Origin: Nageia nagi
Lineage: Eukaryota > Pinophyta
Assembly: GCA_050084985.1 (NCBI GenBank)
Contig: JBITNC010000001.1
Coordinates: 200,384,001-200,448,000 of the forward strand
Direction: 5' to 3'
DNA: 64,000 nt
The notes under the pieces were generated by a model. That model saw only the letters and a program-made list of their open reading frames with translations. It made no database searches and had not been told where the DNA came from. Within the stretch, counting starts at the first letter, position 1, and each line of letters opens with the position of its first letter. Position numbers and translations under genes: made by a program. Shown here piece after piece: positions 35,465 to 47,791 of the stretch.

Positions 35465-36160
35465 TGTAAACATCTAAAATTGATTTATTATTTATTTAAT
35501 AAATCATATTTTAGATTTCTCTAAAGTATTAAAAAAGTAATTTTATATATGTCAAGATAAAGTTGATATTACAATGCAATACCATGTGTTATATTAAATT
35601 CAATATCATCTATCATGGTTCATATTATGAAGTATATTGAATACAAAAAATATTATATTATTTTTATGAGTCAACTTTCACTCCTTTCTATTTTCTTGTA
35701 GGTTATAAATACATGAGTTGGAGGTTTACATCCCTATCAAATCTCTCTGATAGATGGTTGTCCCATGCATCATACTTATAGTATCTCTTGATGGCACCTA
35801 TTATAAGATTTGTAATGCTTTGAAATTTTTTTGCATGCAATCTTTTGTGCATGATTTAATTTTGCATATCTTAGGATGTCAAAACTATAGATATTGCATG
35901 TCCTCAATGACATGCATATTTATGATCCAAAGATAGAAATATAAGAGATAATAATATTTGGTTTGCATGATCCATCTTCTTCATCAAAGTCTACCTTTGA
36001 TTTGATCTAGTCCTTCATATTCCCTTGCCATACCTTTAGTATTACTATATTATAACTAGGTACACACTTTTCATTTATTTATCTATATATTTGAAAAAGT
36101 GCCATGTTTGTAGAATTATTTTATATTTATATTTACTATTTACATAATTTATCATCTACA
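35465..36160 (+). repeat. X-family LTR 2 (3' LTR of X2, 5' LTR of X3)
   Basis: It starts TGTAAACATCTAAAATTGAT and ends ATCATCTACA. A TTATAAATA box lies at 35,703-35,711. It is followed at once by the PBS-like TTTTTGGTGAACC and by another gag, so it serves both neighbouring internal regions. Confidence 0.87.
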
Positions 36161-36169
36161 TTTTTGGTG

Positions 36170-38600
36170 AACCATATCAATCCTACACACCTAAGTTTCC
36201 CTCCTATGGCATCCTTCTTTAAGAGAGTCATGAATCCATTTGCACTACTCTTTCTTCCTCTACTTGATGTTGTTAGAGTAGTTGCCCATCAAAATGATAA
36301 AACTAGGGTTTATTCTACCTATGTCCCAAATATATTTTTCATTGAGGACCAACCTAGGGTTTCTAAAGGAAGGTTTATTTTGATAAAATTATAAGGATTA
36401 CAAAGAATGACCTTGAATTAATTCCTATATTTTGTGAACCTAATCCACATGCTTGCATAATAATAGATGAAGAAGTGTCTAAATCAATCAATTCTAGTTA
36501 TTGAATGAACATCATTAGCCAAACCCCAAATAAGTTTAATATGGACTTTATTGATGAATATTTTGAAAGTGTAAATCAATAAAGCTCTCGTAATACTTCT
36601 AAAAAAAATATGAGAATGATGATATTAATTTTATTCCTAGAAATGTTAGATCTATTAAATATATGATATCATATACTAATAGAATATAATATTTTATTAC
36701 TAATAATGATGAAGCTATTATGAATATTTTGATAAAACATGAGCTATTAGAGTTAGAGCCCAGTACTCCACTTTCATTGGATTATTTGTTTCAATTTAAA
36801 AATACAAGTTCATCAAAATTAAGGATGTTTATTAATAAAATAAAGGATGTTAACACCATGACTAATTGTTCACATGCCATTCATGCAACCAATGCAGAAC
36901 CTCCTAATGTTCCCAAAATGGTACCAGTTATGGATAATATAGTACATGAAAATGATGCTTTGGAACTTTTGGTATACCCTACTAAATAAACAAAATCAAC
37001 TAAGCTTGATAACTATATCTATCATGATAATGGTAAGGCTGTTGTGATTGAATTTCAAAAACTTGAAAGTGTGCATGATCAAATTAATTATTTAATCAAT
37101 AAAGTTTATGAAAAGAAACCTAATTAGACCCAAGAAGAGCATGAAATTAAAATTTATTTTCTAATTGAGGCACATGAGTCATATACATTTCAAAAATCCA
37201 CTAATGATGAACAATTAGATTTCATATTTGACTTATTAGATAAAATAAAGGAATAATGAACTAATAGAATTGGTCCTTTTTTGAAATGAAAAGAAGTATA
37301 ATTAAGGAACAAAACTCATGTTCCTACCCAAAAATGTTCACCTTATTCAAATAATATTATGCCTCCATAACCCCCATCACCATCTCGAAATACTACTCAA
37401 CCTATCAATCCATCTCTTGTTTCAAAACCAACCATCTCTCCTAAAACCTCAATAGCCCATTGTTCAATCCTTTGTTGCACAAATAATTCCAATGAATCAA
37501 CTTAATTATAGTATTCAATTACATGAATGTCTTATAAAAATAGAATTAACATTATATAATAGTAGTGATGATGATTTTTTTTATTTGTAGAAAATATCCT
37601 TTGAGCAATAGAGTTATTTCTAGAGTTTATAATGGTAAAAAGAGCATTAAGTTCATAAAATTTAAGGGTTTTCAAGATCCAAAAATGCATGTTATAAAAT
37701 TTTAAGAAGAATTTATTGAATTTATCCATGATACTAATATGCTTGCTAACTTATTTTCAAGTAGTTTGAAGGATGATGCATTGATATGGTATTTTTCCCT
37801 TCCTAAAAAGAGCATTGACAAATATGAAGATCTTATTTTACAAATCATTGCTAATTTTAAATACAATATTGAATAGTGGATTGTATTTAAGTATTTATGC
37901 AAAATTAAGCAAGTGTAAGATAATATTTAACTAGTTTTATAAAAATGTGAAAAAAAGTTGCTAATATAGTTACTACTACTGAACAAGATTTAAAATATAC
38001 TTTTGCAAATGCTTTGTTACCTATTTTTAAATTAGAGGTTCTTAATCACAATAATATCTCTTTGGGTAAAATAATTGAAATGTTGGCTAAAAAAGATCCT
38101 TGCATATTGAAAAATTATAAAGAGTTCTAAAAGGTTAATAACCCAAAGGTAAAAACTTCTCCATCTCCAACATAAGTAGCAACAATAGTAAGTGCAGTTA
38201 AGAGTTGTTTTCAACCTAAAAGGAAGTATAAAAAGCTAAATGAAAGTTTTGATAATATATTAAATGTATTGTTAGATAATTATATCATTAAATTCCCATC
38301 AATTATTTAGCATCATTTTCTAAATGATGTTCTTAAAAAATTATATATTTAAAGAATTTTATAGTTATCATAGAATGCCATGAGACTTAACCAAAAATTG
38401 TAGGGATTTAAGACATATTATAGAAGAATTCACTTATAAAAATGCTATTCAAATAAATGATACTTAGAAATAGGAAGAGAGTGATTTTGGTCCTATTCAT
38501 CTTGATAATAATCAACTTGGCATATTCATAGATCCTTTTCCAAGACCAAATCAATAGCCTAGGGGATGCATTGGAATGCTTATTACACCAAATTATTTTC
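36170..38600 (+). pseudogene. X3 gag pseudogene
   Basis: Its N-terminal part reads NPTHLSFPPMASFFKRVMNP and NDKTRVYSTYVPNIFFI, matching X2 closely. A middle open stretch (36,720-36,989) reads NTSSSKLRMFINKIKDVNTM. The capsid region near 37,500-37,900 is badly frameshifted but collinear with X2. The frame near 37,990-38,130 recovers QDLKYTFANALLPIFKLEV and ISLGKIIEMLAKKDP, equal to the X1 segment TFPNALFPMYRLLVI. The zinc finger near 38,350 is largely lost. It is not functional. Confidence 0.7.
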
Positions 38601-39378
38601 AATATTATTTTTCTAACATATATAGGTAAAATATTTGTAAATAGTCACCCACAAAATCTCAACAAGCTTTATTAAGAAATGTGATATCAAATTTCAATGA
38701 ACATGGAGTGCTAACACTAGAAATAAATATTAGTATGCCACTAGCGCCATGCATCTAACACCCAAACTAGTTGTAATTTTTGCACCTGCATCAACCAATT
38801 TTATGTGGGTTATAAAATCCACCCAAGTATGCCATATCATTGGTTAAATTAAAAAAATTTAAATACACCAAGTATTATAGTGTAATTTTTTATGTTTTCT
38901 CATTTTTATATTTTTACATATTTTTCTATTTTTATATTTTTCTATTTTTGTGCATGCTTTGTTATGTTTTTTGTCAATAATCTTGAAGTTGTTAATAGAT
39001 TTTTCTTTGCAATTTGTAAAATTTGATATCATGGATGTTGTAATTCTATTGCTACAATGTCTACACCATGTGTTTCTAGAGACAAAAAAGAAAACAAAAT
39101 TGCATTGTATTTCTATTATTTATTTTAAAACATTTTCAGTAGGCATTATGAGTTTTTAAAGTAATTTATCTAGAAAACTACAACATGTTGTCAATAGCAA
39201 AATCTTGTATCAAAATTATCAATATGATTGATTCTTCCATATTTACTTTGTTTTGTATTTTTGATTATATATTTTGTGTATATTATGGTTTATGCTAACA
39301 AATCCCCTTAAGATATAACTAAATAAAATTCAAACTTAATTTACATATATACAACCATAAACAAATATTGGAATAAAA

Positions 39379-39380
<2 letters not shown>
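38601..39380. other. X3 spacer after gag
   Basis: Non-coding. It aligns with 30,971-31,825 of X2 and includes the same GATATCATGGATGTTGTAAT phrase at 39,026. Confidence 0.55.

Positions 39381-39435
<55 letters not shown>
39381..39435. repeat. (TA)n microsatellite abutting the H LTR
   Basis: About 55 bases of TA repeat end directly at the TGTAGTCC boundary of the H LTR. It is the X3 equivalent of the microsatellite at 31,826. Confidence 0.95.
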
Positions 39436-39438
<3 letters not shown>

Positions 39439-40053
39439 AGTCCTAAAATAATGCAATTAATTATTAATGGGGGTTAATTACTGCATTATTGGTCTACTTG
39501 TTTCTTACTGATGCATATATATGAATTATGGCAATAACACATAACAAAAAGATATTTGTGTTTATATTGCATTTTCATTTTGTAAAGAGAAACATACACA
39601 AAAGATAAGCATACATTCATTCAATTAAACATCATTGGCATCCTATACTTGGCATGCCACTGATGGCTTTAGATAAATAATATAATAGATATAATAAATA
39701 ATGTAGTGATGAGTGAATGAAAGAATCATTAGATAGAAAACATAATATATGACTTATGAATAATATTTGTGCATAACATAGTGATGTATCATGTGCTAGA
39801 ATCTCTCTTAAGTCCTCTTCATATTCATTTTTCTATAAGGTTTAAGGTCATCAATTGTAGGCTTTATATATGATACAAATTTACATGACTTTGATCTTTT
39901 TTATCCCTTGTGCACACCACAAGGGTACATTATTCCAATCATATAGCTTTATCATGACTTAGCATATTATTTTAATCCCTTTTTACATAAAAAAATATTG
40001 AGACTCTAAAATGAATTATTTAATAAATAATAATTCATTTTTAGGCATATGCA
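39436..40053 (-). repeat. 3' LTR of element H
   Basis: The minus strand starts TGCATATGCCTAAAAATGAA and ends TTTTAGGACTACA. It is preceded by a PPT-like purine run. A TATATAAAGCC box lies near 39,866 (minus). The U3 start resembles that of the X family. Near its end is an imperfect dyad (AATGCAATTAATTA and TAATTACTGCATT). Confidence 0.75.
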
Positions 40054-40070
40054 TTTTTCCATCTTTGGAG
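40054..40070 (-). promoter_or_regulatory. Polypurine tract of element H
   Basis: The minus strand reads CTCCAAAGATGGAAAAA directly before the LTR. It is similar to the X-family PPT. Confidence 0.65.
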
Positions 40071-41133
40071 ATGTGATTGAAGTAATGAAATTGCATATAC
40101 AAAGAAGAAGTGTAGAAGAAATGTTTTTGAAAACTTTGAACTCTTTATTGTACTATCCCTTATTGTTATTGATGATAATGATTAGGGTTCTTTAATGCCC
40201 CCTTTTGACTTGGATACCCAAGGAAAGATCCTTGAATGGTGCAACCAAGGTAAAACCTAATGAAGAATCTCTCTTTAGGAATGATGCTATGTAGATGATG
40301 GAAATGACTGTGTTATCAGGTAGCTATATGATCCCATATCCAATTTTGGAGATGGAAGATGTGTTTTTACCCCTTGTACTACTTCAACCATGAATCTAGC
40401 CATTCTATCATTTTTGATACTCAGGAACCATTTGTACTTATGTCCATTCCTTGAAATAAAGAGGATCTACTTTGATTGAATTGAAATGGAGATGAAATGT
40501 ATGATGTTGATAGCTTATGGAATAGTATGCATATCATTGATAACATGGAAATCGATGTATTTTCTTTTGCTCTTCAGGATGTAGAAACCTATAATGAAAT
40601 ATCTAACATAAAATATGGTGAATGCATAGTGAGTTGCATCATTTATTGATGATGAATCAATATCAGCAATCCACTTATGATTACATGGTTGGTTTATCTT
40701 TTAAGTGAGTGAAATCTCACTAGCCATGTCATTAGCCATCTATGATCATATGTTTTATGTATATGATCTAAATACATTATACTTTGGATTGATTCAAACC
40801 AAAAATCATGTGGATACATAGTAAGTTGTATCATCCATTAATGATGAGTTAATGTCAACAACTTGCTCATGATTGTATCATCAATTTACTTTTAAATGAG
40901 TGAACTCTCACTAGCTGTGTCATTAACCATTGATGATCATACATTTTATGTCTATGATCTAAAGAAATTGGACTATTTCTTTTCTTTTCTCTTTTTTTTT
41001 TTATGCTCCACTGGTAGCTTGCTTGCAGTGCACATCACAAGCATGGTAGGAAATTTTGTATTTTTGTTTTAAATAAAAGTTTTTATACCCTGTTCATGAT
41101 TTTTGTATTTTGTGAGGTGTGAAAATATCATTT
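40071..41133. repeat. Element H 3' tail with a ~190-bp tandem duplication
   Basis: There is no gene. Two degraded copies of a block of about 190 bases begin near 40,624 and 40,816. Each carries a phrase like AGTGAGTTGCATCATTTATT, then GTGAAATCTCACTAGCCATG, then TATGATCTAAA. Confidence 0.7.
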
Positions 41134-41428
41134 CTAAGAATATAAATGTTTAATATGGATAACATTAAACATATTTAGTTCTTTTCCATCCATGGATGAT
41201 AGTCTATATGCACTTGACCTTGTTGCATCAATTACAACATATGGGCCCAACCAATTGGGCTCAAACTTGCCTTTTGTTTCCTCATTTGTTTCTTTTTTGT
41301 TAATATTTTCTTTCAACACTAGATCTCCTATATTAAATTCCTTTGTTTTGATTTTATTCCCAAATGCTCTCTTAAGTTTTGTGTGGTATACCTTTTGATT
41401 TTTAATGGCTCTAATTCTCTTTTCATCT
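41134..41428 (-). pseudogene. Element H integrase C-terminus
   Basis: The minus strand carries FGNKIKTKEFNIGDLVLKEN and, in the open stretch 41,319-41,134, KFEPNWLGPYVVIDATRSSA, YRLSSMDGKELNMF and NVIHIKHLYS. This is the conserved C-terminal module of gypsy integrases ('G..GPY.V......GAY.L...DG.......N..HLK.YY'). The frame is open back to the B insertion point at 41,428, where the RIRAIKNQKVYHTK block starts. Its upstream continuation lies 17.7 kb away at 59,171. Confidence 0.9.
41424..41428. repeat. Target-site duplication of B, left copy
   Basis: CATCT immediately precedes the B 5' LTR. The identical pentamer at 59,166-59,170 follows the 3' LTR. Confidence 0.9.
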
Positions 41429-42486
41429 TATAGACACCTAAAAATGTACCTTTCACTTATGAGACATCAATTCAATCATGATTCTTATCATAGGGGTCAA
41501 CTATCAAATGCAAAATCATAGAATAATCATTAATTAGATTAAAACTGATATCTAATACTATTAAAAAAAAGTTTTAGAAATCATTAAAAGGAGATGCCTA
41601 AATTTTTTTTTTATTAATTTTATTACATAATATTGATGTACTCTTCACCATATTTCCAATGCTTCAAATGGAAAAGAAAATAGAGCTACGATATATGAGT
41701 TATCATCTTTTGAAAATTGGGTATAAAAACCCTAATTCAAGAATAATCACTAGTGATTTTGTCCAATTACCGATGATCAAGTCCAATCGTCGATGTCTGA
41801 TACCCAATCATTACCAACCTTGAAACACATAAACTCAAACTAAAAAAGGAAAAAATTGAAGTGTTTGGGAAATAAATCAAAGGATGCCTAATATCTTATC
41901 ATCCCACACCTCCTCACTTCAGATTAGGATAATGACAAGGTTTGATATGCATTTCCATCTAGATTTTTGTCCCAAGAATGGAAATTGTGGTAGTTTCCAA
42001 GATCTATAAACAAGCCTTCAAAAGTGAAGTAGAAAGGACCCAAATTGAATGCAACCTTACTCTACCAGAATACATTCATACTTTTGTAAGTAAATGCATT
42101 TCATTTTTCCATGCTTTCATACTTGTATTTTATTATACTTTCATATATTTTAAACTATGTGAGTAGGTATGTTTTGATGTGTTGTTTATATATGTACAGG
42201 ATTTATAGGAACAACAACTAATTTGAGCAAACAAGAGCCAAAGAACCATTAAAAAATAAATAATTAGCATTATTGTCTTTCTTCTATAGTTTTCATAGTT
42301 ACTTGGAGTTTGCAGACAATGGCAAAGAAGGCCTCTAAGAGGTCCATATCATCTATTGTACTAAAGCCCTCCATGCGAGGTAAAATCTATAATCAAAATT
42401 GAGATTTACTCATAAATAATAGAGAATGGTGTTGATTGTGATATCTCTCATCTTGTATGCATGCAATGTTATTTTTTGAGTAAACA
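41429..42486 (+). repeat. 5' LTR of B
   Basis: It starts TATAGACACCTAAAAATGTA (TG changed to TA) and ends GAGTAAACA. It aligns end to end with 58,114-59,165, by eye with roughly 10-15 percent differences. A GGTATAAAAACCC promoter-like box lies near 41,720. Confidence 0.92.
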
Positions 42487-42489
42487 TTT

Positions 42490-42505
42490 TGGTGCTAGAA
42501 AGAGG
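42490..42505 (+). promoter_or_regulatory. Probable primer-binding site of B
   Basis: TGGTGCTAGAAAGAGG starts four bases after the LTR. The TGG start fits pairing with a tRNA CCA end. I did not assign the tRNA. Confidence 0.6.
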
Positions 42506-44122
42506 GCCCTCACATGCAAGTTGCATAAAAAATGAGGCATATGGGGTATTTTCTATGTTTTGAAGTTCATTTTGGTATCTTGTGTTTTACGGTATTGTTA
42601 CTAATTTTGTGTTATTTTTTGTGTATTTTGTTTTCTATATATGTTGTGTAAATTTTGGTGATACAAAAATAAAATGCCAACGATTGAAGGAAAACACCAA
42701 CAATTTATCAAAATGCTAATGATTTATCTAAAATACCAATGATTTAACTAAAATGCCAGCAACTATTTTGGTCACTAGTGATTCTATGTAAAAGTTTGAA
42801 AATGTCATCAACTTGAGATAGAAAATATATGTTTCAAAAGTGTAAATTAGGCATGAAAAATGAAAAATGAAAAAGAACCCCTTGTTTGTGATTTCTTTTC
42901 CTAGAAGGGATGTAGGAAGGGTAGATGCATGTTTAGGAAATATGCATTATTTCTATTTTACTTAAATAATTTGTACAAAAGTTATCTATTTTTGTTGGGT
43001 TTTGGGAACGATAAGTAAAATCACCTAATACTTTCCATTACACCCACCTATGCTCTCCCTTTGCATCGAAAGGCAATCTTAGGTGATAAGAATGGGTGCA
43101 ATAGGAAAGGAGTAAATGAATTTTTTTTTCTTTTTTCACTTTTTATCACTAAAATTGGTAAAGAAATTTCACTAAGTCACTTTTGCACTCATAAGGAGGA
43201 ATGAACTCTCATTTAAAAAATGGAATAAATATAAATTTAATTTACTAGGGTTAAGGTAAACTCAAAATATATTAAATTGGTTAATTTATTGGTGGGTGTT
43301 TTTTTTATTTCACATTAATACTCTTTAATAGTTCACATCATTACTTCGAAAGAAGGTTGAAGGATGGTAATTTAAAGAGGAATTAAAGAATCTAATCTAA
43401 GCAAATTTATCTCACATTAAAACTCTTCTTATCTCTCTTACCACTCCGAAAGGAGGTCAAAGGGTTGTGACTTGAAGAGGAGTTAAAGAATCTCATTTAA
43501 GGTAATTTACATTCACTTAATGGCTTATTATATACCTTATTTTACCTCTCTAAAAGAAATTCAAAGGTACACAAGAATAGTAAAAAAGTGGTAAATGAAT
43601 TTAACTTAATTACCTCCACACTCAGAAGGAGTGAATGAATCTCATTAATTATCGGTTAAAGAATCACACTAAAAGTGGTAATGAGTCTCGTGGGTTAGAT
43701 CAATACTCATTAATTAAAACACTACTTTTTTCATATTAAATAAAATATAATCCAAGGACATGTTTGTTGGGTTGGGTTGTAATTATCATGAGTTCTTTTA
43801 TTTTTAATGTATATACATAAAGACCTTTTAAAAATAAACATCAATGAGTTGGAGGTGATGACCAACCATTGATTCTATATCTCTTGTGTACCCACCAACC
43901 ACACCATAAACCATAAAGCCAAACATAGAGATGAATACTAGGTTCTAGGGTTAAAGTCATCACTTTCCATTGGGTGACTATAAATAAGGATGCTATGCTT
44001 GAATTCCACTATCTAGTTTCTAGTAGCACTCCCTAAGCCCCATTACACTAAGGGGACCACTTAAGTACCAAGATGATACTTTACCATAGATTTACTATAG
44101 AATTCCATCCTACCCTTATTTA
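42506..44122. repeat. B leader region with short and 102-bp tandem repeats
   Basis: There is no gene. Near 42,673-42,770 about five degenerate copies of ATGCCAACGATTTATCTAAA lie head to tail. Between about 43,210 and 43,720 a unit of about 102 bases recurs three or four times, with phrases like TCACATTAAAACTC and AGTTAAAGAATCTCATTTAA. Confidence 0.65.
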
Positions 44123-44127
44123 AACAC
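44123..44127. repeat. Target-site duplication of N, left copy
   Basis: AACAC before the N 5' LTR is repeated exactly at 49,555-49,559 after its 3' LTR. Confidence 0.92.
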
Positions 44128-44983
44128 TGTTAACACATAAAAATGAATTTATGTTTTTAAATCAATAAATTAATGAAAATATGCTTGGTCTAAATATATG
44201 TCTTGAAAGTCTTAAAGTGATAATATCAATGTTTGTCTTAAATATGAATTTTATAATGATTATCTTGAATATTGCATGGATTATATCAAATATTGCATGA
44301 ATTATCTTATTTATTGGTATGTTTATCTTGAATGTTATGAATTAGCCTTGTTTATGTAAATGCATGCCGACCCATGGGTTGTATTATCTATTATCTATAT
44401 AAATAAGGGATCTAATAGTAAGTCCACATAACAAGGATACACACGATCCCATGTATGGTCTTGTAGTGGCAACCCCTTAAGGTATCTCTTGGTATCGCCT
44501 ACAAGGCTGTGGTTTGTGTACTTCCTTTTGTGAGCTATCCTGACATCTACGATCTATTCTGATTAACACTGCTATCTGAGACATCCGTATTGAAGTTATG
44601 GACTTGATTGAGAGGTCAAAAATCATCAAAAGAAGGCCATCAGTGCTCCTTTATGAACCAAGAACACCATGGGTGCTTTATTATCTCTGAAATGGACCAC
44701 CTGCAGTCCTCTTTTTGCATCTTCATAGGTCACTACATTTTTCAGGGGCAGTTCATCATCAGTACATCGCCAACATCTTCATCTTTCATTGTCAGGTACG
44801 TTCCGTGAGGTAAGTATACAAATCACAGTCTTGTTTGGTACAATTACATTTAAATTTATAAATCGGTTATCTTGTTCATTGCTATTGAGAATAAATTGCT
44901 ATCCTTGGCTCAAATATAGATATATTAGGTTTGTAGATATTTACCTATTTATTTATTTGCATACTCAATTTTATTTGTAAACA
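44128..44983 (+). repeat. 5' LTR of N
   Basis: It starts TGTTAACACATAAAAATGAA and ends TTTATTTGTAAACA. A TATA box (TATATAAATA) lies at 44,396-44,405, a plausible promoter for the element RNA. It contains GGACCACCTGCAGTCC at 44,694, a decayed form of the palindrome in the 3' LTR. Confidence 0.95.
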
Positions 44984-44985
44984 TT

Positions 44986-45003
44986 TGGTGAACCCGACGT
45001 GAA
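44986..45003 (+). promoter_or_regulatory. Primer-binding site of N
   Basis: TGGTGAACCCGACGTGAA begins two bases after the LTR. It is the cleanest PBS in the window. It resembles the TGGTGAAC site of X3. The tRNA was not assigned. Confidence 0.75.
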
Positions 45004-45005
45004 AC

Positions 45006-47135
45006 ATGCTTTCTGAATCAACAATGGGTAGAGATATAAATGAATTATCAGATTATCCTTCGTTAGTTCAATCATCACCTGAACAAAATAAAAGGAAAAG
45101 AAAAACATGGAAAGGAATAGTGCCAACTAGGAAAAGTGCTAGAATAAACAAAGAGAGTGCTCCTTGGATTATCAAAGATAAAATTCCGGATGAGGAATCC
45201 TATCATGGTGATTCCAAAGATAATGATAGCTTGGATAATGAAACCCTTGAAGGAAGAATCTTAGAAAATCTAGTTCCACCTTTGAAAAACAAATCACAGT
45301 TGGTCCTTTATCGCTGGGTAAAATCTAACAATTCAAATTTCACTGAAAATAAACTAAGGTTGATACAAAAATTCATAGAGTATTCTGGGGCATTCTACAA
45401 GTTCTCCAAAGATCCTACCATAGCTTATTTAGTGCATAAAATCTATGAATTTTTAACCATGAATGGTCTCAGATTTTCCTTTAGAACATTTCTTGATGAA
45501 CCTATCTTTTTTTCTAGCATCATAATCGATTATAATAGGACCGCCTGCAATTTAAACCTTGTGGAAATGGACCGCCCGCGGCCCATTTCTACCATGGAAA
45601 GTCATATCAACTTTTGTATGTTTCATCATGATCAAAACTCTTTTTCCCCTAAGATAGTTAAACAAAATGTTTGTGAACCCTCTTCGTCATCTTTGGCATT
45701 CGCATATCATAAACCAATAACATTAGAAGAAGAAGATGATGAAATAATTGAGTTTGATGATGAGTCTGATAGTGAGTTAGAAATAGAACTTGAAACAGAC
45801 CCTGTTGCACAAAAACTTCTTAATGCTTACCCTTTTTGGTCAGATAAAGAAAAGAAAATCAAAGAAATAGAGGTAAAGAAAATAGCAAATACAAAATCTT
45901 ACCAGAAAGCTCAATTGAGTGTAAGATAGGTCATCATGGGAGAACTAGAAATTAAACTGATTCATGAATGGAGAGAACAAATAGGAAGATTCACTCTTGG
46001 AATACTTGATTATGAAAGTGAAGAAGAACTTGAAAATCTTGATTTCATAAATAAGCAACCTAAAGATGATCCAAACTCATCAATTGAAAAAGAAAAATTA
46101 GATAAAATGAGAGCTCAATTAGCAAACATGGCTGAACAATTGAAAAAGCTAATACATTTAAATGAAGCAAAAGAGAATGAACAACTAGAAGAAAGTCACC
46201 CCCTTTGTTTGAGATTAAGAAGTAAAATCTGGGAAGGGAAAGACATAGATTTTGACAAATATAATGGTATGAGTGATCCGAGAATGCACATTTTAATCTT
46301 TGAAGAAGCAGCTCATAGACATCAACATGATTCTGATATGTTAGCTACACTTTTTCAACTTAGCTTAGGGAGAGAAGCATCCGACTAGTTCTATGGACTT
46401 GAAATTCAAAGCATCAAGAGTTATGAGCAATTAAAATATGAATTCGTAGATCAGTATCAATATAACATAAAGAGAAAACCACTCATTATAGATCTTGCCA
46501 AAATGAAACAAAAAGAAAATCAACCATTTAACAAGTTTGTAGCCAAATGGAAAAAAATTGCAAAATTCATAAACTTGAATGAGAAAGAACTAAAACACAT
46601 GCTGATAAAATCCATTAGAGATGAGATGATGCTTGAATTCTTTAACTATCTAGACCAACCCCTCTCTGAAATGATCAATTCCATGATTCGAAAAGAGAAA
46701 CACATGATGAAAATTGGTTTGTGGAAACTTAGAAAAGAAGAAAGGGAAACTTCAACAATTAACATAATCACACAAGAAAAACACAAACATAAATCAAGCA
46801 AACCTCAGACTCCCCGTGTATACACCAAAATCACAGAAGATCATAATGAGTTGTTGCAATCATTGGTGAAGAAGGGTCTAATTCAATTGCCACCTGTAAA
46901 CCAACAAGCCACTAAAACTACAGGAGGATTTTGCCAATACCATAGAGTTCATGGCCATAAAACATGTGAATGTAAAAAATTCAGAGATATCATCCAAGAT
47001 CTGGTAGATAGAAAGGCAATCTCATTTGAAAAACTTGACATAAAAGGAAAAGCTCCTATGCATACAGATAATAAAAACTTGGGAATCTACAAAAATCCCA
47101 TGCCCAAACATAACACAGGAGTAATGTATGCATAG
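45006..47135 (+). pseudogene. N gag, one 710-codon frame with two in-frame stops
   Basis: One reading frame runs from the ATG at 45,006 to the stop at 47,133. It is broken only by TAG codons at 45,927 and 46,386. The second lies at SD-stop-FYGLEIQSI, where gypsy capsids usually have Trp, so TGG to TAG is likely. The N-terminal third is basic then acidic (KRKRKTWKGIVPTRKSARI, then long Glu/Asp runs). The capsid region has DKYNGMSDPRMHILIFEEAA, FNKFVAKWKKIAKF and LDQPLSEMINSMIR. The C-terminal finger is CQYHRVHGHKTCECKKF (C-x2-H-x4-H-x4-C type), with all ligands intact. The ATG lies just after the PBS. It is the best preserved coding region in the window. Confidence 0.9.
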
Positions 47136-47791
47136 GAAAATACAACAAAAAGCCCTACCATCACTGGGGCATCATGGTGTAAAAATCAACATGAGGCTAG
47201 CACTAGCAGGGGTGAGTTACCCTTCAAAAATATCATTTAGTGAACACCCATGATCATACTAACACTAACAAAACTAACATTAGGGTATACATGCTAACCA
47301 ACATTATGGTAGAGGAAATGGGGATCCATTTTTATGTAAAAAGAGGAGTGCCAGCGCTCCATATCTATCAGTGAAGACTGCCTGTGGTCCTCTTCCATGA
47401 TCTATTTTTGTTAAAACAAAAGTCACTAGATCCCCTTCAATATGGAGTTCTAGCTCCTAGGTCACTATTTTGCATATCTCTGGGAGCAGATATCAGTTCT
47501 CAAATCATTTTGCAGGCCTCTTGGCATAGTGATTAGTATTATCTTATGTATATCAGGCCTCTTGGTGCAGTCATCAGTTTTATCTTATATATCAGGCCTC
47601 TTGGCATAGTGATCAGTATTATCTTATGTATATTAGGCTTCTTGGCATAAAGATCAACTTTTATCATATATCATACCTCTCAATGGAGTTTCAGCTCCCT
47701 TTATCAGCATATCATGCCTCTTGGTAGAGTTTTAGCTCCCATTTATCAGCTTATCATTTGTTTTGCAGAGTTCAGTTCTTATGCAACTTCA

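Larger units (their letters stand above)
27942..36160 (+). mobile_element. Element X2: pol-less LTR retroelement with gag and antisense PMD frame
   Basis: LTR (27,942-28,609), PBS-like site, gag remnant (28,625-30,970), TACA/TA microsatellite, minus-strand PMD/coiled-coil remnant (33,870-31,985), 3' region with PPT, and LTR (35,465-36,160). The order and orientations match X1 exactly. No pol motifs were found. The element is embedded in a tandem array: X-family internal sequence also lies left of its first LTR and right of its second. No flanking duplication is therefore expected. Confidence 0.82.
36165..39435 (+). mobile_element. Partial element X3 (5' part only)
   Basis: From the PBS-like site at 36,165, the sequence follows X2 (28,614-31,830) through gag and spacer up to a TA microsatellite. 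It stops exactly where the LTR of element H begins (39,436). The PMD half and 3' LTR are absent. X3 was cut off by the H insertion or by recombination at the microsatellite. Confidence 0.75.
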
